A DNA stretch of 64,000 bases from Candidatus Omnitrophota bacterium (GTDB lineage: Bacteria > Hinthialibacterota > Hinthialibacteria > Hinthialibacterales > Hinthialibacteraceae). Below, one piece after another: positions 17,127-25,369 of this stretch. Positions within the stretch are counted from its first letter, which is position 1; each line of letters opens with the position of its first letter. The stretch spans positions 18,020-82,019 of the forward strand of contig JABLXU010000051.1 of NCBI GenBank assembly GCA_013177805.1, given 5' to 3'. Below the pieces are notes generated by a model that did not search any database, had not been told where the DNA came from, and saw only the letters and a program-made list of their open reading frames with translations. The translations under genes were made by a program, and so were the position numbers.

Positions 17127-18092
17127 ATGTCCAAAACGGAAATGAAATACCGCCCCCTCGGGCAATGTGGCACGAAAGTCAGCGTGTTCAGCCTCGGCGG
17201 ATGGACCACGTTCGGCGAAAGCGTGAACGATAACCAGGTCATTGGTGAAATCCTGCGCGCGGCGTTCGATGCGGGGGTGAACTTTTTCGACATGAGCGAC
17301 ATTTACAACAAGGGAGAGACCGAGCGGGCCATGGGAGCCGTTTTGCGCGAATTTCCCCGCCACGAGCTGGTGCTCTCCAGCAAGGTCTTCTTCCCGATGA
17401 GCGATGACGTCAACGACCGCGGCCTGTCCCGCAAACACATCTTGGAATCCGTCGAAAAGAGCCTGAGGCGCATTGGCACGGATTACCTGGACCTGTATTT
17501 TTGCCACCGTTTCGATCCCGAGACGCCCCTGGAGGAAACTGCACGGGCCATGGACGACCTGGTCCACCAGGGCAAGATTCTCTACTGGGGAACCAGCGAT
17601 TGGACGGGCGCCCAGCTGCGTGAAATCCATGGGATCTGCGAAAAGCGCAATCTCTACAAGCCCCAGGTGGAGCAGCCCCGCTACAACCTCCTGTCCCGAA
17701 AGGCCTTCGAAACCGATGTGGCCCCGGCGGTGCTGGATCTGGGCATGGGCGCGGTCAGCTTCAGCCCCCTGGCCTATGGCGTCCTGACGGGGAAATACGA
17801 CCAGGGCCTGCCTCCCGGCTCCCGCCTCGACCGCATCGAATGGACCCGCAAACGGTATTACACAGAAACCACGCTGGAGCGGGTGAAGAAGATGAAGGAT
17901 CTGGCCGGTCAGGCCGGCTGTACCCGCGCGCAACTGGCCCTGGCCTGGACCGCCGCCCATCCGGCGATTTCCAGCGTCATCACGGGCGCGACCCGGCTGG
18001 AACAACTCCACGAAAACCTCGGCGCCCTGGCGGTGAACCTGACGGAGGACCTGAAAGCCGCGTTGGATGAGTTGTTTCCCGTAGAAAATTAG
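17127..18092 (+). CDS. Aldo/keto reductase (K+ channel beta-subunit-like)
   Basis: NADPH-dependent oxidoreductase of 321 residues with the AKR TIM barrel. Catalytic Asp and Tyr lie in NFFDMSDIYNKGETERAMG (about 55-73), and the phosphate-binding end in AWTAAHPAISSVITGATRLE. The middle carries YLDLYFCHRFDPETPLEET and GKILYWGTSDWTG, closest to the Kv-beta/YghZ subgroup, which has a Trp-Gly-Thr-Ser strand and usually reduces aldehydes such as methylglyoxal. AGGAGG lies 6 bases before the chosen ATG; the frame is open further upstream but that part lies in a repeat element. It is a stand-alone gene. Confidence 0.93.
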   Translation: MSKTEMKYRPLGQCGTKVSVFSLGGWTTFGESVNDNQVIGEILRAAFDAGVNFFDMSDIYNKGETERAMGAVLREFPRHELVLSSKVFFPMSDDVNDRGLSRKHILESVEKSLRRIGTDYLDLYFCHRFDPETPLEETARAMDDLVHQGKILYWGTSDWTGAQLREIHGICEKRNLYKPQVEQPRYNLLSRKAFETDVAPAVLDLGMGAVSFSPLAYGVLTGKYDQGLPPGSRLDRIEWTRKRYYTETTLERVKKMKDLAGQAGCTRAQLALAWTAAHPAISSVITGATRLEQLHENLGALAVNLTEDLKAALDELFPVEN

Positions 18093-18175
18093 TCTCTTCC
18101 AGCAGATGCGTCCTTTTTTCTGAATGCCAGTTCAACTCTCTTCGAAATGGTTGATGAAAACCACTTCTAAAATTT

Positions 18176-18265
18176 CCTCTCCCTCTGGGGGAGGGTAAAG
18201 GTGAGGTATTTTTAGAAGAGCCGAGCTTGATGTCCGCCCTCACTCCGTAATAAATGGAATCGAAT
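18176..18265 (+). repeat. Composite REP-like repeat plus TTGATGTCCGCCCT
   Basis: A CCTCTCCCTCTGGGGGAGGG hairpin is followed by AAAGGTGAGG and, 21 bases later, by TTGATGTCCGCCCT and a GGAATCGAAT tail. This is the same layout as the element at 479-560. Confidence 0.6.
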
Positions 18266-18324
18266 TTACCTCTTTACCTCATTACGTACGCACGATTGGT
18301 CCTTCGTGCGCGGAGTGGAAACCG

Positions 18325-18588
18325 ATGTATCCAAATAAATTTGTAATCCTTACTGCTGTCTTGTTTTTATTCAGCCTGGCGTGGATCGGTAAAACCCTCA
18401 ATCATCTGCCCGGTGATATTCTGCAGATGAAACTGGACGCGCAAGAGAAAAAATGGGGAGAATTTTACGCCAACCTGATGATCTTCATCTTCTACGGGCT
18501 GGGTTCCGTGGTGCTTTTCTTTCTCTTTGTCTGGCCGGTGCTTCAGATCTTCATCCGGGCGGGGAAAGGGCTGATTTACGGTATATGA
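18325..18588 (+). CDS. Small hypothetical membrane protein
   Basis: Protein of 87 residues with two hydrophobic segments: about 6-22 (FVILTAVLFLFSLAWIG) and about 50-76 (NLMIFIFYGLGSVVLFFLFV and following), separated by a charged helix with LDAQEKKWGEF. The end has basic residues (RAGKG), so both termini could face the same side. It is not recognised as any family. A purine-rich GCGGAGTGG lies a little upstream of the ATG. It sits between the aldo/keto reductase and the convergent CPBP protease gene. It could be a small accessory subunit of a membrane complex, but there is no evidence for that. Confidence 0.5.
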   Translation: MYPNKFVILTAVLFLFSLAWIGKTLNHLPGDILQMKLDAQEKKWGEFYANLMIFIFYGLGSVVLFFLFVWPVLQIFIRAGKGLIYGI

Positions 18589-18638
18589 GGGATGGGGCAG
18601 GGAGGATGGAGCCGGGTGTTGCCGGGTGGGATGCGAAC

Positions 18639-19565
18639 TTATCGAACAGGGGGATGAATGGCCGTGGTCTTCACAATTCCCCGGGTTACCAAATAGTTCG
18701 TAACCGGGAATATCAACAACATTCCCAGGATGGGAATCACGCCGTTGAAAATGCGGCCGCCGCCGGTCCAAAATTCCGCCACCTGGGCCGTGGGCGTGAA
18801 AAACGACGCCTTGACCGTGAAATACCAAATCCAACCTCCGTGCAGACCCGCGCCATACCACAAAGATCCCGTTCTCCATACGCCGTGGCAAAGCGCCATG
18901 CCCACCACGAACAGCCCCGTGGCGTCGGGGAATGGTATGAAATGGCCTGCCATATTGCTCAGTGAATGCCTACAAAGCCAAAATCCCGCCATCCATGACT
19001 CCGATTGAACCGGCAGAACCGCTCCTTTCCCCTCAAGAAAGTGGAGAGATGAAAAAAGCAAACTGGTGACCACCGCGGCTTTTTTCCAATCCCATGCGCG
19101 GCATAACGACAAAAAAATCAACCCTCGGAATACATATTCTTCGATGCCGCTCACTAATCCGCCCCGGATGATTCCCCGAAGCGCCCGCTGCCAAAACTTA
19201 CGGTAATCGAATCCAGCCGCGAAATCCCACGCGTTCAGCCCCACATACAGCAGGGATAATCCGGCCAAGAACAACAGCGATACTGTGATCCCCATGACCA
19301 AGTTTCGCCATCCGTCCCGTGAGACCGAAAATCCCACCCGCGCCGGGTGGCGCAGTCCCAACGGCCGGCGGCAGACGATCAACCCGAGGATAATGACGGC
19401 CATCCACACCCGCCGGAAGACACGGTCCGGGCTGTAATCCCAATCCGTCCAGATGGTCATGGCCCGCCAGGTCAGCGGATGGACCAGGCAGGCGAGAACC
19501 GTGGCTGCCGCCAGGAACACGATCACGATCACCCCGGAAGTGAGAATATTGCGGCATTGGCTCAT
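18639..19565 (-). CDS. CPBP family intramembrane metalloprotease (Abi/Rce1-like)
   Basis: Polytopic membrane protein of 308 residues with about seven hydrophobic segments. The CPBP motifs are present: motif 1 SGIEEYVFRGLIFL (EExxxR) around residue 140, motif 2 SLLFSSLHFLEG (FxxxH) around 172, and motif 3 in AGLHGGWIWYF. Members cleave CAAX-type or other membrane substrates, or act in bacteriocin self-protection, using a Glu/His-coordinated metal. The Met was chosen because it directly precedes the first membrane segment; no good ribosome binding site is seen and the frame continues upstream. It follows the sigma-factor gene but is separated from it by a terminator hairpin, so the two are probably not co-transcribed. 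Confidence 0.8.
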   Translation of the reverse strand: MSQCRNILTSGVIVIVFLAAATVLACLVHPLTWRAMTIWTDWDYSPDRVFRRVWMAVIILGLIVCRRPLGLRHPARVGFSVSRDGWRNLVMGITVSLLFLAGLSLLYVGLNAWDFAAGFDYRKFWQRALRGIIRGGLVSGIEEYVFRGLIFLSLCRAWDWKKAAVVTSLLFSSLHFLEGKGAVLPVQSESWMAGFWLCRHSLSNMAGHFIPFPDATGLFVVGMALCHGVWRTGSLWYGAGLHGGWIWYFTVKASFFTPTAQVAEFWTGGGRIFNGVIPILGMLLIFPVTNYLVTRGIVKTTAIHPPVR

Positions 19566-19694
19566 GATAGGAGGAAAGATGACACCAACCGCCCCAATCG
19601 CCAAGTCCCTGGCAGAAAAATTGCGCTCGTAGCACCCAGGAGAGGAATTGAGCCCTTCGAAAACCAACCGTGCCGGATCGGTTATGGTGGAAAA

Positions 19695-19733
19695 GAAAAA
19701 CCGCCGGATCAGGATGGAGGAAATCCGGCGGTT
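19695..19733 (-). terminator. Rho-independent terminator after the sigma factor gene
   Basis: AACCGCCGGAT (19699-19709) pairs perfectly with ATCCGGCGGTT (19723-19733) over 11 bp. Read on the minus strand the stem is followed by a T-rich run (TTTTTCTTTT). It lies just beyond the stop of the sigma-70 gene. Confidence 0.85.
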
Positions 19734-19755
19734 GCCCTGGGGAAGGCGAAAAAAG

Positions 19756-20583
19756 TTACGACGCGAATAGCGATTCCATTTGGGCGCTGACATACGGCCG
19801 GCGGAGCTTGTTCATGGCCTGTTCTTCAATCCGCCGGACTCCTTCCGCGCTGAGGCCCAGTTTTTGGCCTACTTTGCGGAGGCTGAGTTTCTTGCCCCCC
19901 TCGAACAAACTATACCGGTGGCTAAGGACTTCCCGCTCCCGGTCGTTGAGAACCTTCATCGCCGCGAACAATCGGTCCTTGGCTTCGTTTCTCCACATCC
20001 GGTCGCGGGGATCTTCGTTTTTTTCGTCGATTAACACCTTCTCGAGCCCGGGATGGTCCTCGTTTACAAAATGAATCGTGTGAAAAGTCGGATTGTATTC
20101 GTCCAGTTCCTCGACTTTTTCCACGGGGAGGTCCAATGCCTCCGCGACCTCTTCGGCCGAGGGTTTTTGACCATGAGTCTTGATGTAAGAGTCCTCGAAG
20201 GATCGGACTTTCCGCAGTATTTCCGTTTTATTGATGGGTAAATTGATCTGCCGGGCTTTTTGTTCGACGGCCCGTTGCATATAGAGCCGGATCCACCAGG
20301 AGGCGTAGGTGATCAACCGGCAATTCTTCGACGGATCGAATTTCTCCAAGGCTTCGATCAGCCCCAGGTTGCCGTCCTGGATCAGATCGGCCAGCGCCAG
20401 TCCCTTGTTGCGGAAATTCAAGGCCATCTTGATAACAAAGCGCAGATTGCTTTCGATCAGCCGCTGCCGGGCTTCATTATCGCCTTGGCGGTATCGCCGC
20501 ACCAGTTCCCGCTCTTCCTCGGCGGTCAAGGGGTCGGTTTGCGTGTTCGCGTATATCTGATGATTCAGAGAGGCGAAATCCAT
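19756..20583 (-). CDS. RNA polymerase sigma-70 family factor
   Basis: Sigma factor of 275 residues. Region 2 is complete: ESNLRFVIKMALNFRNKGL (2.1), LADLIQDGNLGLIEALEKFD (2.2) and FDPSKNCRLITYASWWIR (2.3/2.4, -10 recognition). Region 3 follows (QINLPINKTEILRKVRSFED), then region 4 with LSLRKVGQKLGLSAEGVRR as the -35 helix-turn-helix. There is no long region 1.1, so this is an RpoD-like group 2 or RpoH/RpoS-like alternative factor rather than the primary one. The exact regulon is unknown. GGGAGGAG lies about 9 bases before the ATG. A candidate promoter with TATAAT lies 110 bases upstream and a strong terminator follows, so the gene appears monocistronic. Confidence 0.93.
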   Translation of the reverse strand: MDFASLNHQIYANTQTDPLTAEEERELVRRYRQGDNEARQRLIESNLRFVIKMALNFRNKGLALADLIQDGNLGLIEALEKFDPSKNCRLITYASWWIRLYMQRAVEQKARQINLPINKTEILRKVRSFEDSYIKTHGQKPSAEEVAEALDLPVEKVEELDEYNPTFHTIHFVNEDHPGLEKVLIDEKNEDPRDRMWRNEAKDRLFAAMKVLNDREREVLSHRYSLFEGGKKLSLRKVGQKLGLSAEGVRRIEEQAMNKLRRPYVSAQMESLFAS

Positions 20584-20889
20584 GAGTTCGATCTCCTCCC
20601 GATTGAAATCTATCCGTATCGGGTGTAAAGCAGATCAAACTCCATGCCAAACCTTCCTTTTTGCCACTGCTGGAGAAAAAAAGCGGTTGGATTATATGAC
20701 GTAACACATTGGAAATGAATTGGATATATAAAAAGAACTTTGTTCCGGGTCGTGAACAATCGATTGAATTGTTTGAGATTAGCCTTATGTACCGCAAAGT
20801 CTAGGAGGAATAGGGAGGGGAAGGATTCTTCGCAGGTGTGAACATTCGTTCGCAGTGGATCATGAAAGGCAGGTGGCGGACGGGAGGGG
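20584..20889. other. Intergenic region upstream of the sigma factor
   Basis: The gap between the sigma factor start and the end of the upstream glycosyltransferase, both on the minus strand, is 306 bases. It contains an AT-rich stretch with the candidate sigma-factor promoter. No gene or RNA is supported. Confidence 0.6.
20691..20719 (-). promoter_or_regulatory. Candidate sigma-70 promoter for the sigma factor gene
   Basis: On the minus strand a consensus TATAAT (plus 20691-20696) lies 17 bases from TTCATT (plus 20714-20719), a weak -35. The site is AT-rich and about 110 bases before the ATG. Confidence 0.4.
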
Positions 20890-22056
20890 TTACGCGCCGG
20901 TGTTTTTTTCCACGGCCATTTGGTAGGCGGCCTCCAATGTATCCCCGTGCCGCTTCCAATTGAACTGGGTCTCCGCTAATTTCCGGCCCGCCAGCGCCAT
21001 GCTTTGGCGTACGCCGGGATGCTTCAAGATCCAAACCGCCTGCCGGGCCATTTCGGAAATGTTACGGCAAGGCACGCAAGCGCCCGCGCCAGTAATCATA
21101 CGGCGCACGTCCCCCACATCCGATGCCACGACTGGAAGTCCCATGGCCAGGTATTCGGCGATTTTCAGCGGCGATTTCGCCCGCGTAACATCGTTTTTCT
21201 CGAAAGGCGCCAGCGCTACTGTAGCCAAAGACAAATAGCGGGGAATCTCGTCGGCGGGAACATACCCGGTGCAGACGACATGTTTTGCCACCCGTAGCTC
21301 CTCGGCGCGCTGCCGGACCGCCTCCAACTTCCGGCCCCCACCCACAACCAACAGGGTAGCGGTTTGGATTTCGCGCCGGATTTCCTTCAAGGCCTCCACG
21401 GCTTGTTCCGCGTAACTGGCCACCTCGAGTTGTCCGTGGTATACCAGGACCGGATCGCGCAGTTGCAGAGCTTCGAACAGGGTTGTGTCCCGTTCCCGGG
21501 GGAAAAACCACTCCACATCCGCCCCCACAGGGGCGTCCCATATGCGATTCTCCTGCACGCTCCATTCCAGGGCTTTGGCGCGCAAAAATTGGCTGGCGGT
21601 GGTCATGGTGTGGCAGCATTTCGGCAGCAAGCGGTCCCATAGTCCCGCGATCCAGCCGGCCAAAATCGAACCGGTCAATTCCTCCGCGATGCCCTGTTCC
21701 CAATCATCCCAATCGTAATGTAAGGGGATTTTCCAAAGGCGGGAGAGGAACAGGGCGGGTAGAGAAGCGTCGGGGTAGGATTTCCAGAGATGAATCAAAT
21801 CGGGCCTGAATTGAAGACGCAGTAAAGATTGAATATTTCTATAAAATCCGGCAATCCGCCGTTCGAGGGGGATCAGGACTGTGCCCAGGCGCGAAAGATC
21901 GACCAGCTCGGGGATGGCCTCCCGGCGGCCGGCATGGGGAAAATCCGTAAGCCAAACGTGATGGCCCCGGCGCAACAGTTCGCTGGTCTGGCAGATCACG
22001 CGGCGGGCACAGGAAACCGAAGCCAAGTCAAAACGTTGAATTATAAGGATTCTCAT
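20890..22056 (-). CDS. Glycosyltransferase family 4-like protein (GT-B)
   Basis: Glycosyltransferase of 388 residues with two Rossmann-like domains. The N-terminal domain starts MRILIIQRFDLASVSCARR and contains DLIHLWKSYPDASLPA and PLHYDWDDWEQG. The C-terminal donor-binding domain has DPVLVYHGQLEVASYAEQ, LLVVGGGRKLE, VVCTGYVPADEIPRYLSLA and the nucleotide-sugar segment KSPLKIAEYLAMGLPVVASD, whose spaced acidic residues are typical of retaining GT4/GT1 enzymes. It transfers a sugar from an activated donor to a lipid, glycan or protein acceptor; which one is unknown. The Met was chosen at the beta-strand start, since 72 upstream codons have no similarity. It stands outside the main polysaccharide cluster. 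Confidence 0.88.
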   Translation of the reverse strand: MRILIIQRFDLASVSCARRVICQTSELLRRGHHVWLTDFPHAGRREAIPELVDLSRLGTVLIPLERRIAGFYRNIQSLLRLQFRPDLIHLWKSYPDASLPALFLSRLWKIPLHYDWDDWEQGIAEELTGSILAGWIAGLWDRLLPKCCHTMTTASQFLRAKALEWSVQENRIWDAPVGADVEWFFPRERDTTLFEALQLRDPVLVYHGQLEVASYAEQAVEALKEIRREIQTATLLVVGGGRKLEAVRQRAEELRVAKHVVCTGYVPADEIPRYLSLATVALAPFEKNDVTRAKSPLKIAEYLAMGLPVVASDVGDVRRMITGAGACVPCRNISEMARQAVWILKHPGVRQSMALAGRKLAETQFNWKRHGDTLEAAYQMAVEKNTGA

Positions 22057-22191
22057 AGAAAAAAGAAAATTCTTTCCAATTTTTATCACTTTTGAGAGGC
22101 CCGGGGGCATTATTTCATAAATTTCTTTGCTAAAAAGACTAACGAATCGGGAAATTAACAAAAAAAAGTCGGAAAAAAAGCAATTTAGGAG

Positions 22192-22220
22192 TTGAAATTT
22201 GGTTTGAGTTTCGATAAAGT
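22192..22220 (+). promoter_or_regulatory. Candidate promoter for the cohesin/dockerin gene
   Basis: TTGAAA (22192-22197), a 17-base spacer and TAAAGT (22215-22220) lie in an AT-rich stretch about 75 bases before the ATG, in a region free of other genes. The match is moderate. Confidence 0.35.
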
Positions 22221-22292
22221 AATCCCGACTGTGTACCGATCTGGGGATGTGTGGTTCCTCATAACTGTACACCTAAAGACACGGAGGCACCG

Positions 22293-25200
22293 ATGCGGAA
22301 ATCCATGACCAAACCAGTCGCACTGCTATTCACGCTTCTGCTTTGCGGTGCGAGTGCATCATACGGTGTGGGTGTGGTCTCGTTGACGCCCACATCCAAC
22401 TCGGCGGCGGTTGGGAGCGAAATCGTTTACAATTTGCTCTTGGAATCGGATCAGCCATTCAGCGCGTATCTTCTTCAAGTGGATTTCAACTCCACGGATG
22501 GCGTCACAGTTTCCAGCCCCCAATTTGACATCACCCCGGAATGGTCCAATGCCAATGGCGTGCCTGACCAAGCCCCGGTGACCGTGACCCATGTGGAAGG
22601 CCAGGGAATTCTCCTGCAATCCTCGTTGCTGGGTCCCAACGCGGCGTCGGCCTTCGCGGGGGTCCCCATCGGGACGTTGCGGGTGCAGGCCAACACGCCC
22701 GGTACGCTCCAAGCGCAAATCGCCGCGGCTAACTTTTTCACTGATGGCCTGGAGAAACCGGAAGGCAGTGACCTGGGGATCGTGATCGCGCAACCCGCCT
22801 CCGTGACCGTCAAAGCACAAATGGTCAAGGGTGACGCTAACGGCAATGGTATATTGGAGATAGGCGATGCCTTGATGATCCGCCAATTTCTCGCTGGACT
22901 GCGGCCGGCCGTTACTGATCCTGTGGCCGCGGAAATTGACCCGATCGCAGGGATTGGCATCGGGGATGCTTTATTCATTCAACAAATCCTGGCTGGTCTC
23001 CGCCCGGATCCCAATACCTCCACCGACGCTGTGGTGACTCTTCCCCCGGCCAAGAAGCTTCCGGCGGGAATCGAAAATGTTCAGGTCAACCCTCTGCAAG
23101 TGCCTCCTTCAACGATCACGTTGGTCGTCAGCGGTGGTCCTTTCAACGTAGGGGATACCTTTGTGGCCAGCGTAGTGGCGAACGTTGGAACCAGCCCCCT
23201 CGGCGCATACGATGTGAGGGTTACGTATGATCCAAGTGTGTTGGCGGTGAGCGGTCCGGTGGCGGGCGGCGCCGCCACGGAACTGGGTTCCCCGATCGCC
23301 AACACCTCCACCCCGGGTGTGATTTTGATGAACGGCTTGAACGCGGCCAGTTTGGATCAACCCACGGGTGAGGTGGAATTTGCCCGGATCACCTTCCAGG
23401 TTGTTTCCACTCCTTCCGCGTCTTCGTCTATTAATATTTCCGTAACTTCTCTTCTCGATACGAGTTTTGGAACAATTAACGTCACCCCGCTAGCCGCTCA
23501 GGTGGCCTTGGCAGGCGGCCAGGTAGAACCGACGGAGACGCCGACGGAAACCCCGGTGCCGACCCCGACGTCTACCTTTACCCCGGTACCTACGGAAACG
23601 GCAGTAGAGACTCCAACCCCGACGGAGACGCCGACCGCGACGCCGACGGCCACGTTTACTCCGGTGCCGACCGAGACGGTAGTCGAGACCCCGACGCCGA
23701 CGGAGACGCCGACGGAAACTCCCGTGCCGACGCCGACGGCTACCTTCACTCCGGTGCCGACCGAAACAGTGATCGAGACTCCGACGCCAACCGAGACGCC
23801 GACCGAGGTGCCGACGCCGACGGCCACGTTTACCCCGGTACCTACGGAAACGGCAGTAGAGACTCCAACCCCGACGGAGACGCCGACCGCGACGCCGACG
23901 GCCACGTTTACTCCGGTGCCGACCGAGACGGTAGTCGAGACCCCGACGCCGACGGAGACGCCGACGGAAACTCCCGTGCCGACGCCGACGGCTACCTTCA
24001 CTCCGGTGCCGACCGAAACAGTGATCGAGACTCCGACGCCAACCGAGACGCCGACCGAGGTGCCGCGCCGACGGCCACGTTTACTCCTGTGCCGACGGAA
24101 ACGGTAGTCGAGACTCCGACGCCAACCGAGACGCCGACCGCGACGCCGACGGCCACGTTTACTCCTGTGCCGACGGAAACGGTAGTCGAAACTCCGACGC
24201 CGACCGAGACGCCGACCGAGGTACCGACGCCGACGGCTACGTTTACTCCTGTGCCGACCGAGACAGTCGTCGAGACCCCGACACCGACTGAGGTGCCGAC
24301 CCCGACGCCGACCGAGGTGCCGACACCGACTGAGGTGCCGACTCCGACGCCGACTGAGGTACCCACACCGACTCCAACAGCGACGGAGGTGCCGACTTCG
24401 ACTCCGACGCCGACGGCCACCGAAGTTCCGACGCCCACTCCAACCGCCACTCCGGTTCCGACGGCGGTAGGTGCGGATCGTGGATTGGTCCTGCTCTCGC
24501 AAGACGGAACCGTGGTGCAACGCGGCAAGGACAGCGGGACGGAAGTGGTTCTGGACTACGCGATCGTGGGACGGCCGATTGATCTGGAATTGGTCAACAA
24601 CCAGGTTGTACTCACAACCGTGAATGGCGGGATCTTCCCCGAATCCTTCAAGAAGGACAGTAACGGCGGATCCACGCTCGATAATTTGGGCAACATCATC
24701 GATATGGAACCGGTGGGGCCGAATGGCGAAGGTTACCTGGTTCTGGACCGCTTCGGCAATGTTCACGCCTACGGCACGGCCGCCTTCCATGGCAGTGCGG
24801 TTTACGAGGAAGAAGTGATTCTCGGGACGTACCGCTTCAAACAAAAACTGCCGCTGGCGGTCGATCTCGAAGTGGTGCCTGATCCGGCCAATCCGGCCAC
24901 GAACCTGGGTTACTATATCCTGGCCTCGAATGGCAAGGTGACGGCGTTTGGCAACGTGCCCGCGATGCCTTCCTTCTCCGAGGAGTTGGGAATCGGCGCG
25001 TTGGCCATGCAGCTCACCGAGAAAGGCTATGCGGTTCTGCTGCGTGATGGATTCGTTGTGGAATGGAATGGTATTGAGTTCAACACGGTGACCAACGCCA
25101 TTATCAACACGGTGAATGAACCCGGCGCGGTGGACTTCGTGTGGGCCGATAATACCTACTTCGTCATGAATGAACTGGGCGAAATCTTCACCAACAAGCT

Positions 25201-25303
25201 CAGAATCAACAATGATCCGGCTTCATTCCAGAACCTGACCGGCTTCTATGGTTTCTATGATCTCGAACTGGGAACCGTGGGCGTGGCCGCTCCGGTGGAA
25301 TAA
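22293..25303 (+). CDS. Secreted cohesin/dockerin-type protein with PT-rich linker and C-terminal propeller-like domain (frameshifted)
   Basis: The first frame runs to a stop at 24107; the rest continues in another frame to 25303. Relative to the upstream repeat copy, one A is missing after base 24065 (GCCG-CGCCGACGG against GCCGACGCCGACGG). Restoring it gives one protein of about 1003 residues. Visible parts: signal peptide (1-23), a cohesin-like beta-sandwich (about 25-165), two dockerin-type calcium repeats (about 179-236, GDANGNGILEIGDAL and GIGDALFIQQILAGL), a second cohesin-like domain (about 272-406), a Pro-Thr-Glu-rich linker (about 413-723) and a domain of repeated LDRFGNVHAYG units (724-1003). 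ACGGAGG lies 5 bases before the ATG. It is likely exported and surface-attached. The next gene encodes an outer-membrane barrel. Whether the deletion is real or an assembly error cannot be decided here. Confidence 0.85.
23581..24083 (+). repeat. 252-bp tandem duplication inside the PT-linker coding region
   Basis: The block beginning CCCCGGTACCTACGGAAACG at 23581 begins again at 23833. The two copies appear identical except for the single missing A near 24065. The period of 252 bp equals 84 codons, so the duplication itself keeps frame. It is embedded in shorter degenerate repeats encoding ETPTPTETPT-like units. Confidence 0.85.
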
Positions 25304-25369
25304 CGGTTTTTTTCATGATTCGGTCTCAAAGACAAGTCACTAAATAAACCTTGACCTTTTTGGGGGTTC

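Noticed and set aside
18639..20583. Sigma factor and CPBP protease as a regulated-proteolysis operon
   Set aside because: A strong terminator at 19695-19733 separates them, and no anti-sigma gene is present.
23530..24460. Regularly spaced GC-rich repeats as a CRISPR array
   Set aside because: Repeats are in-frame coding units without unique spacers, and no cas genes are present.
23498..24844. Long minus-strand open frame rich in GVGVSVGV and Arg/Arg-Ser repeats opposite the PT-linker
   Set aside because: It is the complement of the in-frame repeats of a real gene; the composition comes only from the repeat and there is no ribosome binding site or family match.
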